DNA of 64,000 nt from Mantamonas sphyraenae (taxonomy: Eukaryota > CRuMs > Mantamonadidae), in assembly GCA_026936335.1 (NCBI GenBank), contig JAPMXV010000032.1:1-64000 (forward strand), written 5' to 3'. The notes under the pieces are model-generated. The model was not told where the DNA came from and searched no databases. It saw only the letters and a program-made list of their open reading frames with translations. Position 1 is the first letter of the stretch. Every line of letters starts with the position of its first letter. Of this stretch, positions 10,352-21,800 are shown in pieces. Both the position numbers and the translations under genes were made by a program.

Positions 10352-12287
10352 TCAGAGAACCCGATTTGCACTCGCAAGCACCCGACCAATGAACCCAAAG
10401 ATCGTCAGACCCAACGTGAACAGAGCACGGATTAGCGGGATCCCAGCAGAGAACCCCAGAATTGCGATCGGGTGCGTCTCGTGGTCCAGCACAATCGCCT
10501 TTTCTACATCCCGGATCAAAATGTATGCCTCCTGCAGCTCGCGCACTTCTTCCTCCGACCAACTGCTGTCCACCGACGCCAGCGTCGCCCGCAGATTCAC
10601 CATGTGCTTCAGCAGCGCCAGGGATGTCCACTTGGTCACCGCGTTGGCCTTGGACGCAGGCCGCACCATCACCACCACCCCCACAAAGAAGATCACCAGG
10701 TCCACTGCCATCAGCACAAACAGCTCCGTGTTGTTTCTCACATCCAGCGGCTTGAAGTCTGTCGACGTGTCAATCAGCATAAACACGCTCAGTGCAAACA
10801 AGAACGACATGTGCACTGACAGCAGTCCTCCAATGCGCTTGTAGTGCGTCTGCGCAAACGAAACCATCACCTGCCTCAGCCGAAGCCACTGCAGCACGTT
10901 TGTCGGCCGCTTCAGCGACACCACAACCCTCTCTTCCGGCTTCGACATGCTGCACACAACACCTGCGTGTCAGTACTCCCCACAACACAGAGCACCCCCG
11001 ACCATGTCCCTCCACTGTCACTTACTACCGCGCGAGAATCGGATCTTCCAGAAACGCCCCTCGCACGTACCCCGTGCTGATCAGCGCATTGCACGAGTTC
11101 AAAAAGTGGAACCGTCGATAAAAGTCCAGGATGCCGGTCAGCACGTACACAAAATTGGCGCTCACAAGCCAAAAGTTTGCCATGATTCCCAGCACTGCAA
11201 GCGCATTTGCTGCAGGCGTCTCCCCAAACGCTGCCTTGTTCTCCACCATACGAACAAACATAGGCAGCAATGCGTGCACAAGCGACGCCCCCAGATTGAA
11301 CAGCATCACCTTGTTGGGCGACGTCGCCTCTCGAATCATCTGCAGCGCCAACACGGCCATCGGTACGCGCGACGGGTCCGACGCATCCAACTCTAGGATG
11401 GAGCGCGTAAACTTGAGAAATTCTGCGTTGCCGTAGTACGCCTCAAGCGTCAGCTCCGTACTTTCCAGCTCCTTCTGGAATCGCACAAAATCCTGAAACG
11501 CGTACTGCAGCGTCTCTGGCTTGTGGTCCGACAGGTCAAAGTGAGCCAACATCACCTCTGTGCCACGGAACCGCGCAGACTCGTACAACTCATACGCCAC
11601 TGTACGTGGCGCCGGACTCAGCCAATTCACCAGCAACCGGTCCGACCGCCTGTTTGCAGGCACCCTGCCCTTCCGCAACGCCTCCAGGTAGTCGTATGGA
11701 GAGAAGCCATACTTGGTGGCAATCACCAGACACCGCAGCACGTACAGCGCCGTCGTGAACGCCACTTCTGCAAACGAGATTCCCTGCACGTCTCCAAACG
11801 CATACACCAAGTTGCAAGTCAACACCAACAGGAACGTTATCCACTCGCGCACCATCGACACTTTGCCCAAGATGAAATCCCGGTTGGCCGCTCCATGCAC
11901 GCCTTCCAGCAGAACGCACGGCAAAATTCCCAACGGGAACAGCACGTGGTACACCATGTCCTTCAAGAATTGCCTCGGTTTGAACCGTGTCGGCTCTCCA
12001 AAGTCGTTTGTCGACGTCACCACAACATCTTGGCCCCACTGCCTGCTCTCCCGCCCGTACGCGCCCTGCCCCTTGTCGCCTTTGCTCTCAAACGGCTCAA
12101 ACTCCTCCCTGCTCACCGTCCCTGCCCGCCTGCGCGTGCTCCCTTCCCCCATGGTGCTCTCCGACCCTGTGTGTTGCAGCACACTCAGGTGCACCTCGCT
12201 CTCGCGGTGTGTGTTCATGCACCTTTTTGCTCTGGCCGCCACGTCGCGCAACCGCTCCCACCGCAACTCCCTTTGCCACCTACCCAT
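10352..12287 (-). CDS. Multipass membrane protein, unknown
   Basis: Exons 11026..12287 and 10352..10949 (619 residues), with a 76-nt intron carrying tandem possible donors (GTAGTAAGT). About eight hydrophobic segments are visible: a pair near residues 110-190, a pair near 350-430, two near 465-520, and one or two near the C-terminus (GIPLIRALFTLGLTIFGFIG). Between them is a soluble loop rich in charged helices (residues about 210-340). The N-terminus is basic and Ser/Thr-rich. I do not recognise the family. Alternative starts are at 12218 and 12152. The first ATG lies only 5 bp from the RCL1 start on the other strand, so a downstream start is quite possible. Confidence 0.65.
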
Positions 12288-12292
12288 CCCTC

Positions 12293-13479
12293 ATGGTTGT
12301 TCGCTACAAAGGCAGTGCCATGTTCCGCCATCGCATTGTCTGCTCCATCCTCAGTGGCAAGAGCGTCGTCATCCAGGACATCCGCTCTCTCGACAGCCAG
12401 AACCCGGGCCTCAGGGACTACGAGGCCTCATTTCTGCAGCTTATCGAAAAAATGACCAATGGGTGCAAGATTCAGATCAACGAGACAGGTCAGTGGCCAC
12501 TCTGTCCCTCCTACGGCCCGTCTGCCCTGCGAAAAATCCGCGCATGCGACTCACACACCCCACCCCCCCCCAACCCCACACATTTCGCTTGCCCACAGGC
12601 ACCACCGTTCGCTTCTCCCCTGGCTTCATTGTTGGTGGCAAGGGTGTCGAGCACCATTGTGAGGGCCGTGCTATCGGCTACTTCCTCGAAGCTCTCCTCT
12701 GCCTCGCTCCCTTTGCAAAGACCCCCGTCCAGAACATGGTCCTCACAGGCATCACCAACGACAACAACGACGTCTCTGTCGACATGCTTCGTACCGTCCT
12801 CCTTCCCCTCATGACCCACTTTGGTGTGGGCGAGGGTCTGGAGCTCAAGATCCTTCGCCGAGGCGCTCCCGAAAAGGGAGGAGGCATGGTCCACTTCACA
12901 TGCCCCACCGTCCGCACACTCAAACCCATCGACCTCTGCGACCTCGGCCAGGTCAAGCGCATTCGCGGCATTGCCTACTCCACCCGCGTCTCGCCTCAGA
13001 TGAGCAACCGCGTCGTCGACGCCGGCCGCTCCATTCTCACAAAGTGCCTGCCAGACGTTTTTATTTACACAGACCACTACCGCGGCAAAGAAAGCGGCGC
13101 CTCGCCCGGCTTTGGCCTCTCCCTCGTCGCCGAAACAACCTCTGGCGCCCTGTACAGCGCCGAGCACATGAGCGGCGGCCAGCAGCTCCCAGAAGATGTT
13201 GGCCGCCTCGCCTCCCTCATGCTTCTCCGCGAAATCCAGCGCAGTGGCTTTGTAGATACCCTCTCGCAGACACTCATGCTCCTGTACATGGTCCTCTGCC
13301 CCGAAGACGTCAGCCGCATCCGCCTCGGCGCTGTCTCCACCTACACCGTCCTCTACCTCCGCCTCCTCCGCGATTTTTTCGCCGTCCAATTCCACCTCAA
13401 GCCGGAAAAGTCCTCTCGCACCGTCATCTTTTCCTGTGTCGGTGTCGGCTTTGTCAACCTGAACAAGAAGATCCAATAG
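12293..13479 (+). CDS. RCL1: RNA 3'-terminal phosphate cyclase-like protein (18S rRNA processing)
   Basis: Exons 12293..12488 and 12599..13479, intron 110 nt (GTCAGT...CCACAG); 358 residues, close to the usual 360-375. The sequence follows the Rcl1 branch of the RtcA/RCL family: GCKIQINETGTTVRFSPG near the start, VGGKGVEHHCEGRAIGYFLE, LTGITNDNNDVSVD, GVHFT-type strands (GGGMVHFTCPTVR), and AETTSGALYSAEH plus LPEDVGRLASLMLLREI in the second half. In yeast and animals Rcl1 joins Bms1 in the small-subunit processome and is needed for the A2 cleavage of pre-rRNA. It acts in the nucleolus. SNRPE lies about 225 bp downstream on the same strand. Confidence 0.95.
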
Positions 13480-13704
13480 ACGCGCAGCGCACCCCAACCT
13501 TTTCACCCGTTCGTTCCGCTCTCCATCCCACCCCACTGCAACCTCCCACCCACCCACCACGGACATTCCTCCCCGCTCTCAGCCCCGCCCGCCTATCCAT
13601 CCATCCTCACCAACCCTTGCCACCACGCCAGCTCACGTTGCGACATGCGCCCTGCTCACGCCCCCCAACCCCACACGCCTGTCCCACCAGCCCGCATCCG
13701 TACC

Positions 13705-14190
13705 ATGTCCTCCAACAAGCTCAAGAAGGTCATCGACCAGCCCATCAACATCATCTTCCGGTTCCTCCAGAGCGTACGTTCCTCCCCGTCAGCGGGGTCT
13801 CCCTGCCACACCCTTGAGCCTTTCCCGTCCTACACAGCGTCCATCTGACACACCCTCTCTTCCCGCCTTGCGCACACAGAAATCCCGTGTCTCCATCTGG
13901 CTCTACGAAAAGACCGACTATCGTATGGAGGGTGTTATCAAGGTACGCCGCCCAGCCAATGCGCGCCTTCCGTCGCCCCGCCCCCCCACGCCCAACAACT
14001 GCCCCTCCGTTCCTGACCCCGCCCCTCCCGCCACCCAACCACCCGCTCACAGGGCTTTGATGAGTTTATGAACGTCGTACTCGACGATGCAGAGGCTGTC
14101 TACACCAAGGACGACGACCGCCAGGCCCTCGGGAGAATCCTCCTCAAGGGCGACAACATCACCCTCATCCAGACCGTCCAGGACGCCTAA
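13705..14190 (+). CDS. SNRPE: Small nuclear ribonucleoprotein E (Sm-E)
   Basis: Three exons, 13705..13773, 13880..13942 and 14053..14190 (introns 106 and 110 nt, GTACGT/GTACGC donors, CACAG acceptors), give 89 residues, the normal size. The Sm fold is clear: [41 protein letters not shown] (Sm1) and [14 protein letters not shown] (Sm2). Sm-E forms the heptameric Sm ring on U1, U2, U4 and U5 snRNAs. I chose MSSNKL because the family starts there; in-frame codons upstream add an unlikely Pro-rich extension. A tail-to-tail gap of 63 bp separates it from DRC12. Confidence 0.96.
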
Positions 14191-14253
14191 TCACACTCTC
14201 TACTACTGCACACACACACACACACAAAATGAACACACACGCGCATCCATTGC

Positions 14254-15210
14254 TCACCCTCCCAGCCCAAACTCCTCCAGCCGTTCCCTCCTCGCCTCCG
14301 TCGCCTCCCACGACTCGCTTGTCAGCTCCACGCTTTCCCCAAGCTTGTCCAGCGTTTCCTTCAGCATCTCTGCAAACTGCACCGCCATGTCGTCCAGTCG
14401 TTTCTTCAGGTCCATGATCACCATGTCCTTTTCCTGCAGGATTTTGTTCTTCTGCAGCTGCGTCTCCTCCAGCGCAATATGTGCAAACTCTGCCTTCCGG
14501 TGTCAGCACGCCGCTGCCCTCCTTCATGTTTCCATGCCCATACTCCACTCAAAACTCACCCAGCTGGTCACGCAACTTGCTGTTCTCCTGATCCAGCGCG
14601 CTGATTCGCGTCAGCAGCTCATTCTGCATCGTCTTGTATTGACGCGTCATGTCTGCTGCCATTTCAAACTTTTCCCCCTTTTCCACATCCACCTCTTTGC
14701 TGTACTTTTCCAGCTGTGCCTTCAGCTGATCACGCTGGCCCCGCGCCTTTTCCGCGTTCTGTGTTTGTTGAGCTGCCCCACACTCGCACGTCAGCCCCCG
14801 CGCTACCCCTGCCATGCTCCCACACTGGCCCAACCACCATCACTTCCCTATTTCCTCCCACTCCTGCCTCCCCTCTCCTTCTCCTCTCAGCTTCACCTAC
14901 CCAGTTCGATTTGCAAAAGCTCCATCCGGCCGTTGGCTAGCCGCAGCTGCTCCTTCAACACCTGCTCATCTACACACATCAAACCCCATCCACCCAACAA
15001 CACACACAGGCGTTCCACCCCACACATGCACACACACATGCACACACACGCACACGTCCACACGCAAGCACAAGCGACATCAGCAAACCACCAGCAAACG
15101 CAGCCGTCCCATCCCAACCAACCGCGTCAGTCTCCTTCCACACCCACGCCACCGTCCCCACGCCTCGTAAACCCACCGGATTTCTTCTCCGGCTTGCCCA
15201 GTCTGCTCAT
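14254..15210 (-). CDS. DRC12: Dynein regulatory complex subunit 12 (CCDC153)
   Basis: Four exons, 15177..15210, 14901..14969, 14560..14772 and 14254..14489, give 183 residues; every intron interrupts after the first base of a codon. The protein starts MSRLGKPEKKSD, is almost entirely coiled coil, has a central DMTRQYKTMQNELLTRI block, and ends in DDMAVQFAEMLKETLDKL followed by a C-terminal EEFGLGG. This order, length and the xFGL tail match DRC12/CCDC153. In other ciliates and flagellates DRC12 is part of the nexin-dynein regulatory complex that links outer doublets, so the organism very likely builds motile cilia. It is divergently paired with TMEM138. Confidence 0.82.
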
Positions 15211-15270
15211 GTCCTTCTTCTCTGCCTCCAACGGCGCTCTTCCCGCCAACCACACTCCTTCCCGGCAATC
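15211..15270. promoter_or_regulatory. 60-bp bidirectional promoter between two cilia genes
   Basis: The DRC12 start (15210, minus) and the TMEM138 start (15271, plus) are only 60 bp apart, so both transcripts must start within or beyond each other's leader. The interval is C/T-rich and contains CTTCCCGCCAA, an E2F-like core. I see no TATA box and no clear X-box (RFX) motif. Shared control is inferred from position. Confidence 0.55.
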
Positions 15271-15822
15271 ATGTACGCGGCGGCCATCTACGTATGGTAC
15301 GTCAACATGATCATCGACATTATCCTCAACATGGAGGTTTCCCCAAATCGCAACACGAATTGGATCCTCCTCGCCGCCCAGCTCGCCCTCCTCATCGTCT
15401 CCATCTTCATCCGCTTCTTCCTCTTCACCCGCACCTTTATGTTCCAAAACGGCCTCCTCACCCTCCTTTTCCGCGAGTTTCGCGTCGTCATCCTCGTGTC
15501 TCCAATTTATTTTCTTCTCACCTTTGCTGTCCGCCTCTGGCAAGCTGTACGTCGCCACTCTGCACACCGGCCGTTTTTTTGGCGCGTCAACCTGAAAAAT
15601 CCGCTCACACCTCGCCTTCCACAGCTCAATGTTCACTACGGCATGCCTCTCGTGAACACATGGTCTGCCCCAGGGTTTTTTGAACTACTCATTCTCCAGC
15701 GCCTCTTTGCAATCGCCTACTACTGGGTCAATCTCGTCGCCACGCGCAAGCTCGGCGATCAAAAGTACTACCGAGCCGAGTTGTTCCCTGTCAGTGAGCT
15801 CGGCAAGTTTACGGGCAGGTGA
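15271..15822 (+). CDS. TMEM138: TMEM138-like ciliary transmembrane protein
   Basis: Exons 15271..15546 and 15625..15822 with a 78-nt intron (GTACGT...CCACAG) that is in frame and free of stops, so retention would add 26 residues; spliced length is 157 (human about 162). Four hydrophobic segments are seen, with the family hallmarks RTFMFQNGLLTLLF, ILVSPIYFLLTFAV, FFELLILQRLFAIAYYW and a C-terminal KLGDQKYY. TMEM138 is a tetraspan protein of vesicles and the ciliary transition zone; its loss causes Joubert syndrome in humans. The stop is 30 bp from the stop of the giant gene. Confidence 0.88.
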   Translation: MYAAAIYVWYVNMIIDIILNMEVSPNRNTNWILLAAQLALLIVSIFIRFFLFTRTFMFQNGLLTLLFREFRVVILVSPIYFLLTFAVRLWQAVRRHSAHRPFFWRVNLKNPLTPRLPQLNVHYGMPLVNTWSAPGFFELLILQRLFAIAYYWVNLVATRKLGDQKYYRAELFPVSELGKFTGR

Positions 15823-15852
15823 CCATCCCTTGACTCCAACAACATCCCCTCT

Positions 15853-18800
15853 TCATTCCCCTTCTTCCAATAGCTCCTCAAGCGCCTCCTCACGCCCATC
15901 GTACTCCGTCTTGAACAGATCCAGCAGCGGCCCAAACAACTCCCCCACTGCTCCATCCCACATGGTCGCCGACAGCACTCCGTCGTTACACGCATACGTC
16001 AGCTGTGTTACCGTGCCATACTCCAAATCCTCCAGGAACAACTCTTCGTCGTCGTCCAGGAATTTGGCCGCAAACCTGTTGGCCGCTTCGTGCCTCTCCT
16101 CCTCCTCCATCCTCTCAAATCCTGCCCTCCACTCCTCACTTTCCTTCAAGAAAGGCAGGTAGCTCTCAGGATACGCTGCGTTCCCGGCCAGCTCTTGCTC
16201 CACGTACGTCAAAAACACTCGCCGCAGCGACTCGTCCTCCAGCACACCTGTGATCGACGTAAACCGCGCCACCCCCCTCACCTCATCCTCCTCCTCCGCC
16301 ATCTCTTCTCCATCTTCCCACTCCTCCCCGCCACCGTCTTCTCGTCCTGTCGTCTCCTCGCCCAACTTCCCGCTCCGCTCGCTTCGTGTCGACGACGCCT
16401 CATGCAGCTTCTCGATCGCCTTGGCACGTGACTCGCGCATCGACTCTTCCACTTCCTGCCGCTGTTGCTTGCGCACTTCTGCATCCATCGACAATCCGTT
16501 CAGCCCGATGCCTACGCTCTTGCGATTGTTCGTCACGTTGTCTAGGATCTCCTTGCGTCGCTTGCGTTCCTCCTCCTTGGCCTTCATCTCTGCGTACTGC
16601 TTCACAAGCTGCTCTTCCATCTCCTGAACTGCCGCCGCCTTGCGCGCAAGCTGCACAAACTCGTACGAAATGTACACCGCAAACAGAATGCACACCAAGC
16701 TGTTCAGGATCACAAGGAACACAGACACCACAATGATCGCACCGGGCTCCATCTCCTTCGAGAAGAACATCATGCCCGTTAACAGCGTCACTGCCGTCGT
16801 CAGCAGCGAAATGCCCTCCAGGTTCGTCGCCAGTGCCTTTTCAAACGGCCGCGCGTACAGATGCATGATCAACGCCCCCATGACAAGCCACAGGCCCAAG
16901 TACAGCTGCGTCAGTGGCTCGTTGCGGAAAATCACAACAAGGGCCACCACACAAAGCTTGCGTGTCATGATCACCACCTCCCAGAAGTATCGCTTGCCCG
17001 CGTATCCATCAAACACAAACTGCAGCCGCGCCATCACCGTCGGATGGTTCAGCTTGCCTCGCACTCGAATCAGCACCACCAGCGCAACCACAAGCAGCCC
17101 CACGCAAAACACAAGCGCAATCGGGATACCGTACGTGTCCCGAAACAGCTGGTACTCCTTCGATTTGCAGTCCACACGCATGTCCTCCACCAGATACGAC
17201 GATCCGTCCTCGAACGATTGGCAGCTGAACAGCTGGAACACTGCCTTGGACACAATCGGATGGATCAGAAACAAAATCACCACAACCGTCACCGAGTACA
17301 ACGTCACCAGCTTGTGCCGCCATGCCTCCTTGAACGACAGGCCCGACAGGTCCAAAAGATCTTTGTCCTCCTCATGCTCCACGCCAAACTCGGCCCCAAG
17401 ACGCCTCGCCAATCGCTTCGCACGACGCTGCACCTGTGCTTCCGTCATCACAGACTCGTCCTCCAGCGTTGGCTTGCCAATGTCGACTCCCATGCGCGGC
17501 ATCACCTCTGTGATCACCACGTACGCGACCAGGTACCCAAACACAGGCAACACCAGCACAAGCCATGGCAATACCATGTACGCGCTCACCTGGTCGTAGT
17601 ACGACAGGCGCATGGTGCAGTCCATCGGCTGAATGTTCAACGAAAACAGCGAAAGTGACGTCGCCTCGTAGAACCGCACCAGGTCGTCCGACCAGTCCAG
17701 ACGGAACTGTCCAATGAACGCCGTCACCTGCAAGTAGTTCAGCATGATCTTCATGATAATCGACACGGCGCTACGCTTGCCCGTCGCCGTGCGCACCAGG
17801 CCACCCAGTCCGAACAGCAGCACAAGGAAGAACAGCACCACAAGCAGCCAGTTCACCTCGGCCTCCGGACATTCCAGGCAGCTGCTTCCAAACTTGCCGT
17901 ACGTGTCTGCACAAACCGTACACAGCGGCCCTGTGTACCCGGCCGCGCATGTCGAGTTCACTCCACCCTTGCACGCCGCCGGGTTGGGACACGGGTACGA
18001 ATTGGGCGATCCAGGCACAAAGCGGAAGTTGCCTGGCAGCGGCTGCACCTCTTGGCCCTGCACGCAGCTTGTGCCCGCAGGACACTTTGCACATCCGCCA
18101 GACGTCGTGTTGCGATAGAACGTAGAGATGCACGAGCACTGCGATCGCAATACTGCGCCCACCAATCCACCGGTGTCTTCGTTCAAAGGGCAGCGGCTGC
18201 ACGCGTCGTTGCCCACCTCGTCCTTGTACTTGCCAGCCTCGCACGCAACACAGGGCAGCTGCTCGCCGTTGAACCCTTTGGCACACACGCAAAACCGTCC
18301 CGTGCCGTCTCGCTCCGTGTTGGCAGTCCGCTCCGCACACTGCACAATTTCAAACGTGCCGTTGATCCCAGACGTGCTCACGGCCACTCGTGTCGCCGTG
18401 AACGTGTACGTGTAGCGTTCGCCGTACACGCCCGTAAACGTCAGCTCGTCAAACGTCACTACGCCCGACTTGGACACGGCCACCTCGCCGCCAGCAGAAA
18501 ACACATTCGGCTGCACCACAAACGAAAACACTTCACCCGTCTTGTTGGCAAAGTTGCTTGCACTGTCGTACAGGTACAGCTGCGGCGGCTGTGCAATCAC
18601 ACCTGTGTTGTTGTTGCGCGCCTCGATGCCTCGGTGCAGGCGAGCCTCCACGACGGGTCCCGCCAGCACCTGAATCTGCAACTCCACCTGCCCTACGTCC
18701 TTCAGCGTCACAGAGAACACATGGTTTCCCGTCATCGCCGTCACGTACAGTGCATTCAGCACTGCCCGCCCGTTTGTCATGCTCGCCTGCCCCCCAGACA

Positions 18801-21800
18801 CAAAGGCCGTGTCCAGCGGTGACGACGACCCCGTCGCCCGCACCGGCCGCACAACCACAGGATCGCTGCGTGTCTGGTTCACACGGTTCAACGCCACATC
18901 TTGCATCCCCAGCTCCAGCGTGGGCACATGTGTGCCAGCGCTCACGTCTCCGCCAAACGGCACGCTCACAAACGCAGATGCCCCGGCGTGCGTCAACACC
19001 AGCGACCTAGGCACACCCGCAGACACCGTCACCTCCATCCTCCCTTCGAGTACACTCGAGCCGACAAAGCCCACAGCCAACACGTGCACACCCACCTGCG
19101 GCCGATTCAGCGCCAATCCGCCAAACCGCACACGTCCCTGCTGCATCAGCTTGCTCTGCTGACCAGACAGCTCCGCTATGGCCACCACCTGCCCGTTGCT
19201 GTTGACCCCGCCCGTCGACGAAGCCACTGCCACTGTCACTGTGCGGTCCGGCGCAGTCGTCACCTCGTTGCCACCCGAGTCCAACAGCACACCCAACACC
19301 TCTGGCAGGTACGACTGGTCACTCGTGAGCACAGACGCCTTGGTTTTGTCCACTGAAGACGTAAACAGAAACTCTGCACGCACACGTGCAGGTTGGCCAA
19401 CAAAGAAACGGACCGACTCTTGCATGGGCTCCAACCCGTTCGCCGCAAACTGCAGCGTGTACACGCCCACGAGTCCAGCTCGGAGCGCGAGGCTGTCAAA
19501 CACAGCCGTCGTGCCGTTCACAAGCGCCACGCGCGTCATGCCGCCCACCAGTTCCGACCCTGCGCTAACCAGCGTCGCATTCACAAGCACGCCCGCCACG
19601 CTCGGCCCATCCGTCACCACGTTCCCTCCTGCATCGGCGCTCACCACAGTGTACCTGCGCAGAGGCACAACTTCCGCATTCACAGCGTAGCCGTTGCTGC
19701 TGGTTCGCTCGGCCACCGCACGCACAAGGCTAAACGCCAAACCCGTCTTCACGTACACTCGCACGCGCTGCGGTATCAGACCCACACTGCTCAGTACCAG
19801 CTCGTACCCTTCACTCAGCACAGCCGGACGAAACAACGTCAGCCCGCCAAACGACACCACTCCGTTCATCATGCTCTGTGTCGTCGACCCGTTCAACGAC
19901 GCAAACGCACTGCTTGCGCTCGCCAGCCGTACGCTCACGTTGCGCACGCCGCTCAACGTCGTCGTGTTGCCTCCGGCATCCGTTGCGCGCACCGTCAACA
20001 CTGGTACAGCCGTGTCCACTGCCACCGCTGACGATGCAAGCTCGCTCGCCCCAGGCACAGACAGAGACACCGCCACACCTTGCGTCACGACAACCACCAG
20101 GCTACTCGACGCCAACCCTGTCGAGCTGATCACAAGCACGTGTTGTCCTTGAACAGGTGCCTCCAGAGTCACATTAAATTCACCTGCGCCCTGAGCCAAG
20201 GTGTGTGTCTGCGATCCGCTGGCAACCTTCACGCTGCTACTCTCCACACGCAACGTACGCGTCCCGGCAGTGTCCAGCGCACCTACTTCGTTGCCCCCTG
20301 CGTCCACAACCACCACGCGCATCGCAGACACGTCGACCACACTGCTCGATGCAATCGTCACGTTCGGCTGTCCCTGCACCGTAGCCACAATCCCCGTGGC
20401 AGCACCCGCTGTCACCTGCACCTGCACCGTTGCCCCTGCCAACGACCCGCTCGACACCGACAGTGCGTATGTGCCCACGCGCCCACCTTCCACTTGCACT
20501 CCGATGGCCGTCGCCTGCCCGCCATTCATGCTGTACGAAAGCGAGCCGCCACCCTGGCGGCTCACCACAAGGCCCGCAGGACCTGCCACAGCCACCGTTC
20601 CCACGCCTGTGCTCGTCACGCTTCCTCCTGCGTCCTCCACAACCACACGCACAGGCGCCAACACGCTTGCCGCGCTGCTGGCCACTTGTTGCACGCCGCC
20701 TTCCACCACGCGCAGTTGGTGATTCGGTCCAACCACAACTTGGAACGACGTTTGTCCGCTGCCGAGACCTGCGCTACTCACCTCCAGCACATACACACCC
20801 GCCGCGGGGCGGACCAACACCCCACACGCAAACACCAAGCTGCCGTTGCGCATGATCTGAGCGTTTGCAGCCCCCAAACCGGTAGTCGTCGCGCTCGCGT
20901 TCAAAATCCGACCTTCCACACTGCGCACCGCTGTGTCGTCGTCCACGGGACCGTTTCCACCTGCGTCCAGCAAACCCAGCAGGATGCCCGGGAGCTCGGT
21001 GTTTACCACCGCACCCAGCCCAATGTTGCTGCTGTTGCGTGCATACAGCGCACGTGCCTCACCCACCACAATTTCTACGCTCGTTCGCGTGCTCACGAGC
21101 CCGTTCGACTCAAACACCACCGCATACGCTCCGACCTTGGGCCGCTGCATCTGCACAGAGTAAACAGACGCAGACTGCTGTGTCAACCGAGACGCAAGCC
21201 CGCTCGGCACAACTCCAGATCGGCTGTCGTTCACACTCGCGGACACAAGCTGCTCGCCGCTCACGCCGCTCTGCGTGCCCCCGGCATCCAGCACACGCAC
21301 CACCACGGCGCTTACGTTCACAATCTCCGACGACCGGTACACTCCAGCTGAGCTCGGCGACACGGACAACTGTTGCGCAGCGCCCACGCTCACCACAATG
21401 CTCCCACTCACGTTTTGCAGCCCACCGCTTTGGAACCACACCTGATAGGTTCCGTTCTGCGGCCTGGCCAGACGCAAATTGCTGAACTGCACCTCGCCCG
21501 CCACACTGCTCAGCCCCAACGTGCCCACCAGAGGCGCGTCGCTGGCCACCACCACGCTGCGGTTCACAACGTCAGTGTCCCCGACAAAGTTGCCGCCACT
21601 GTCCAGTACACGCACAGTGTACGTCGGCAGTGCCACGTCTACAGCCGAGGAGACTGCCACTGACCCCGATGGCGACACAATAACCAGCCGCTTGCCCGCG
21701 CCTCGCACTACCTCCACACTCACGTTGGTCGCCAACAGGCCCGCGCTGCTGACCTCTAGTGTGTACTGGCCGGCCAGTGGACGCACGAGCGACACGTTCC

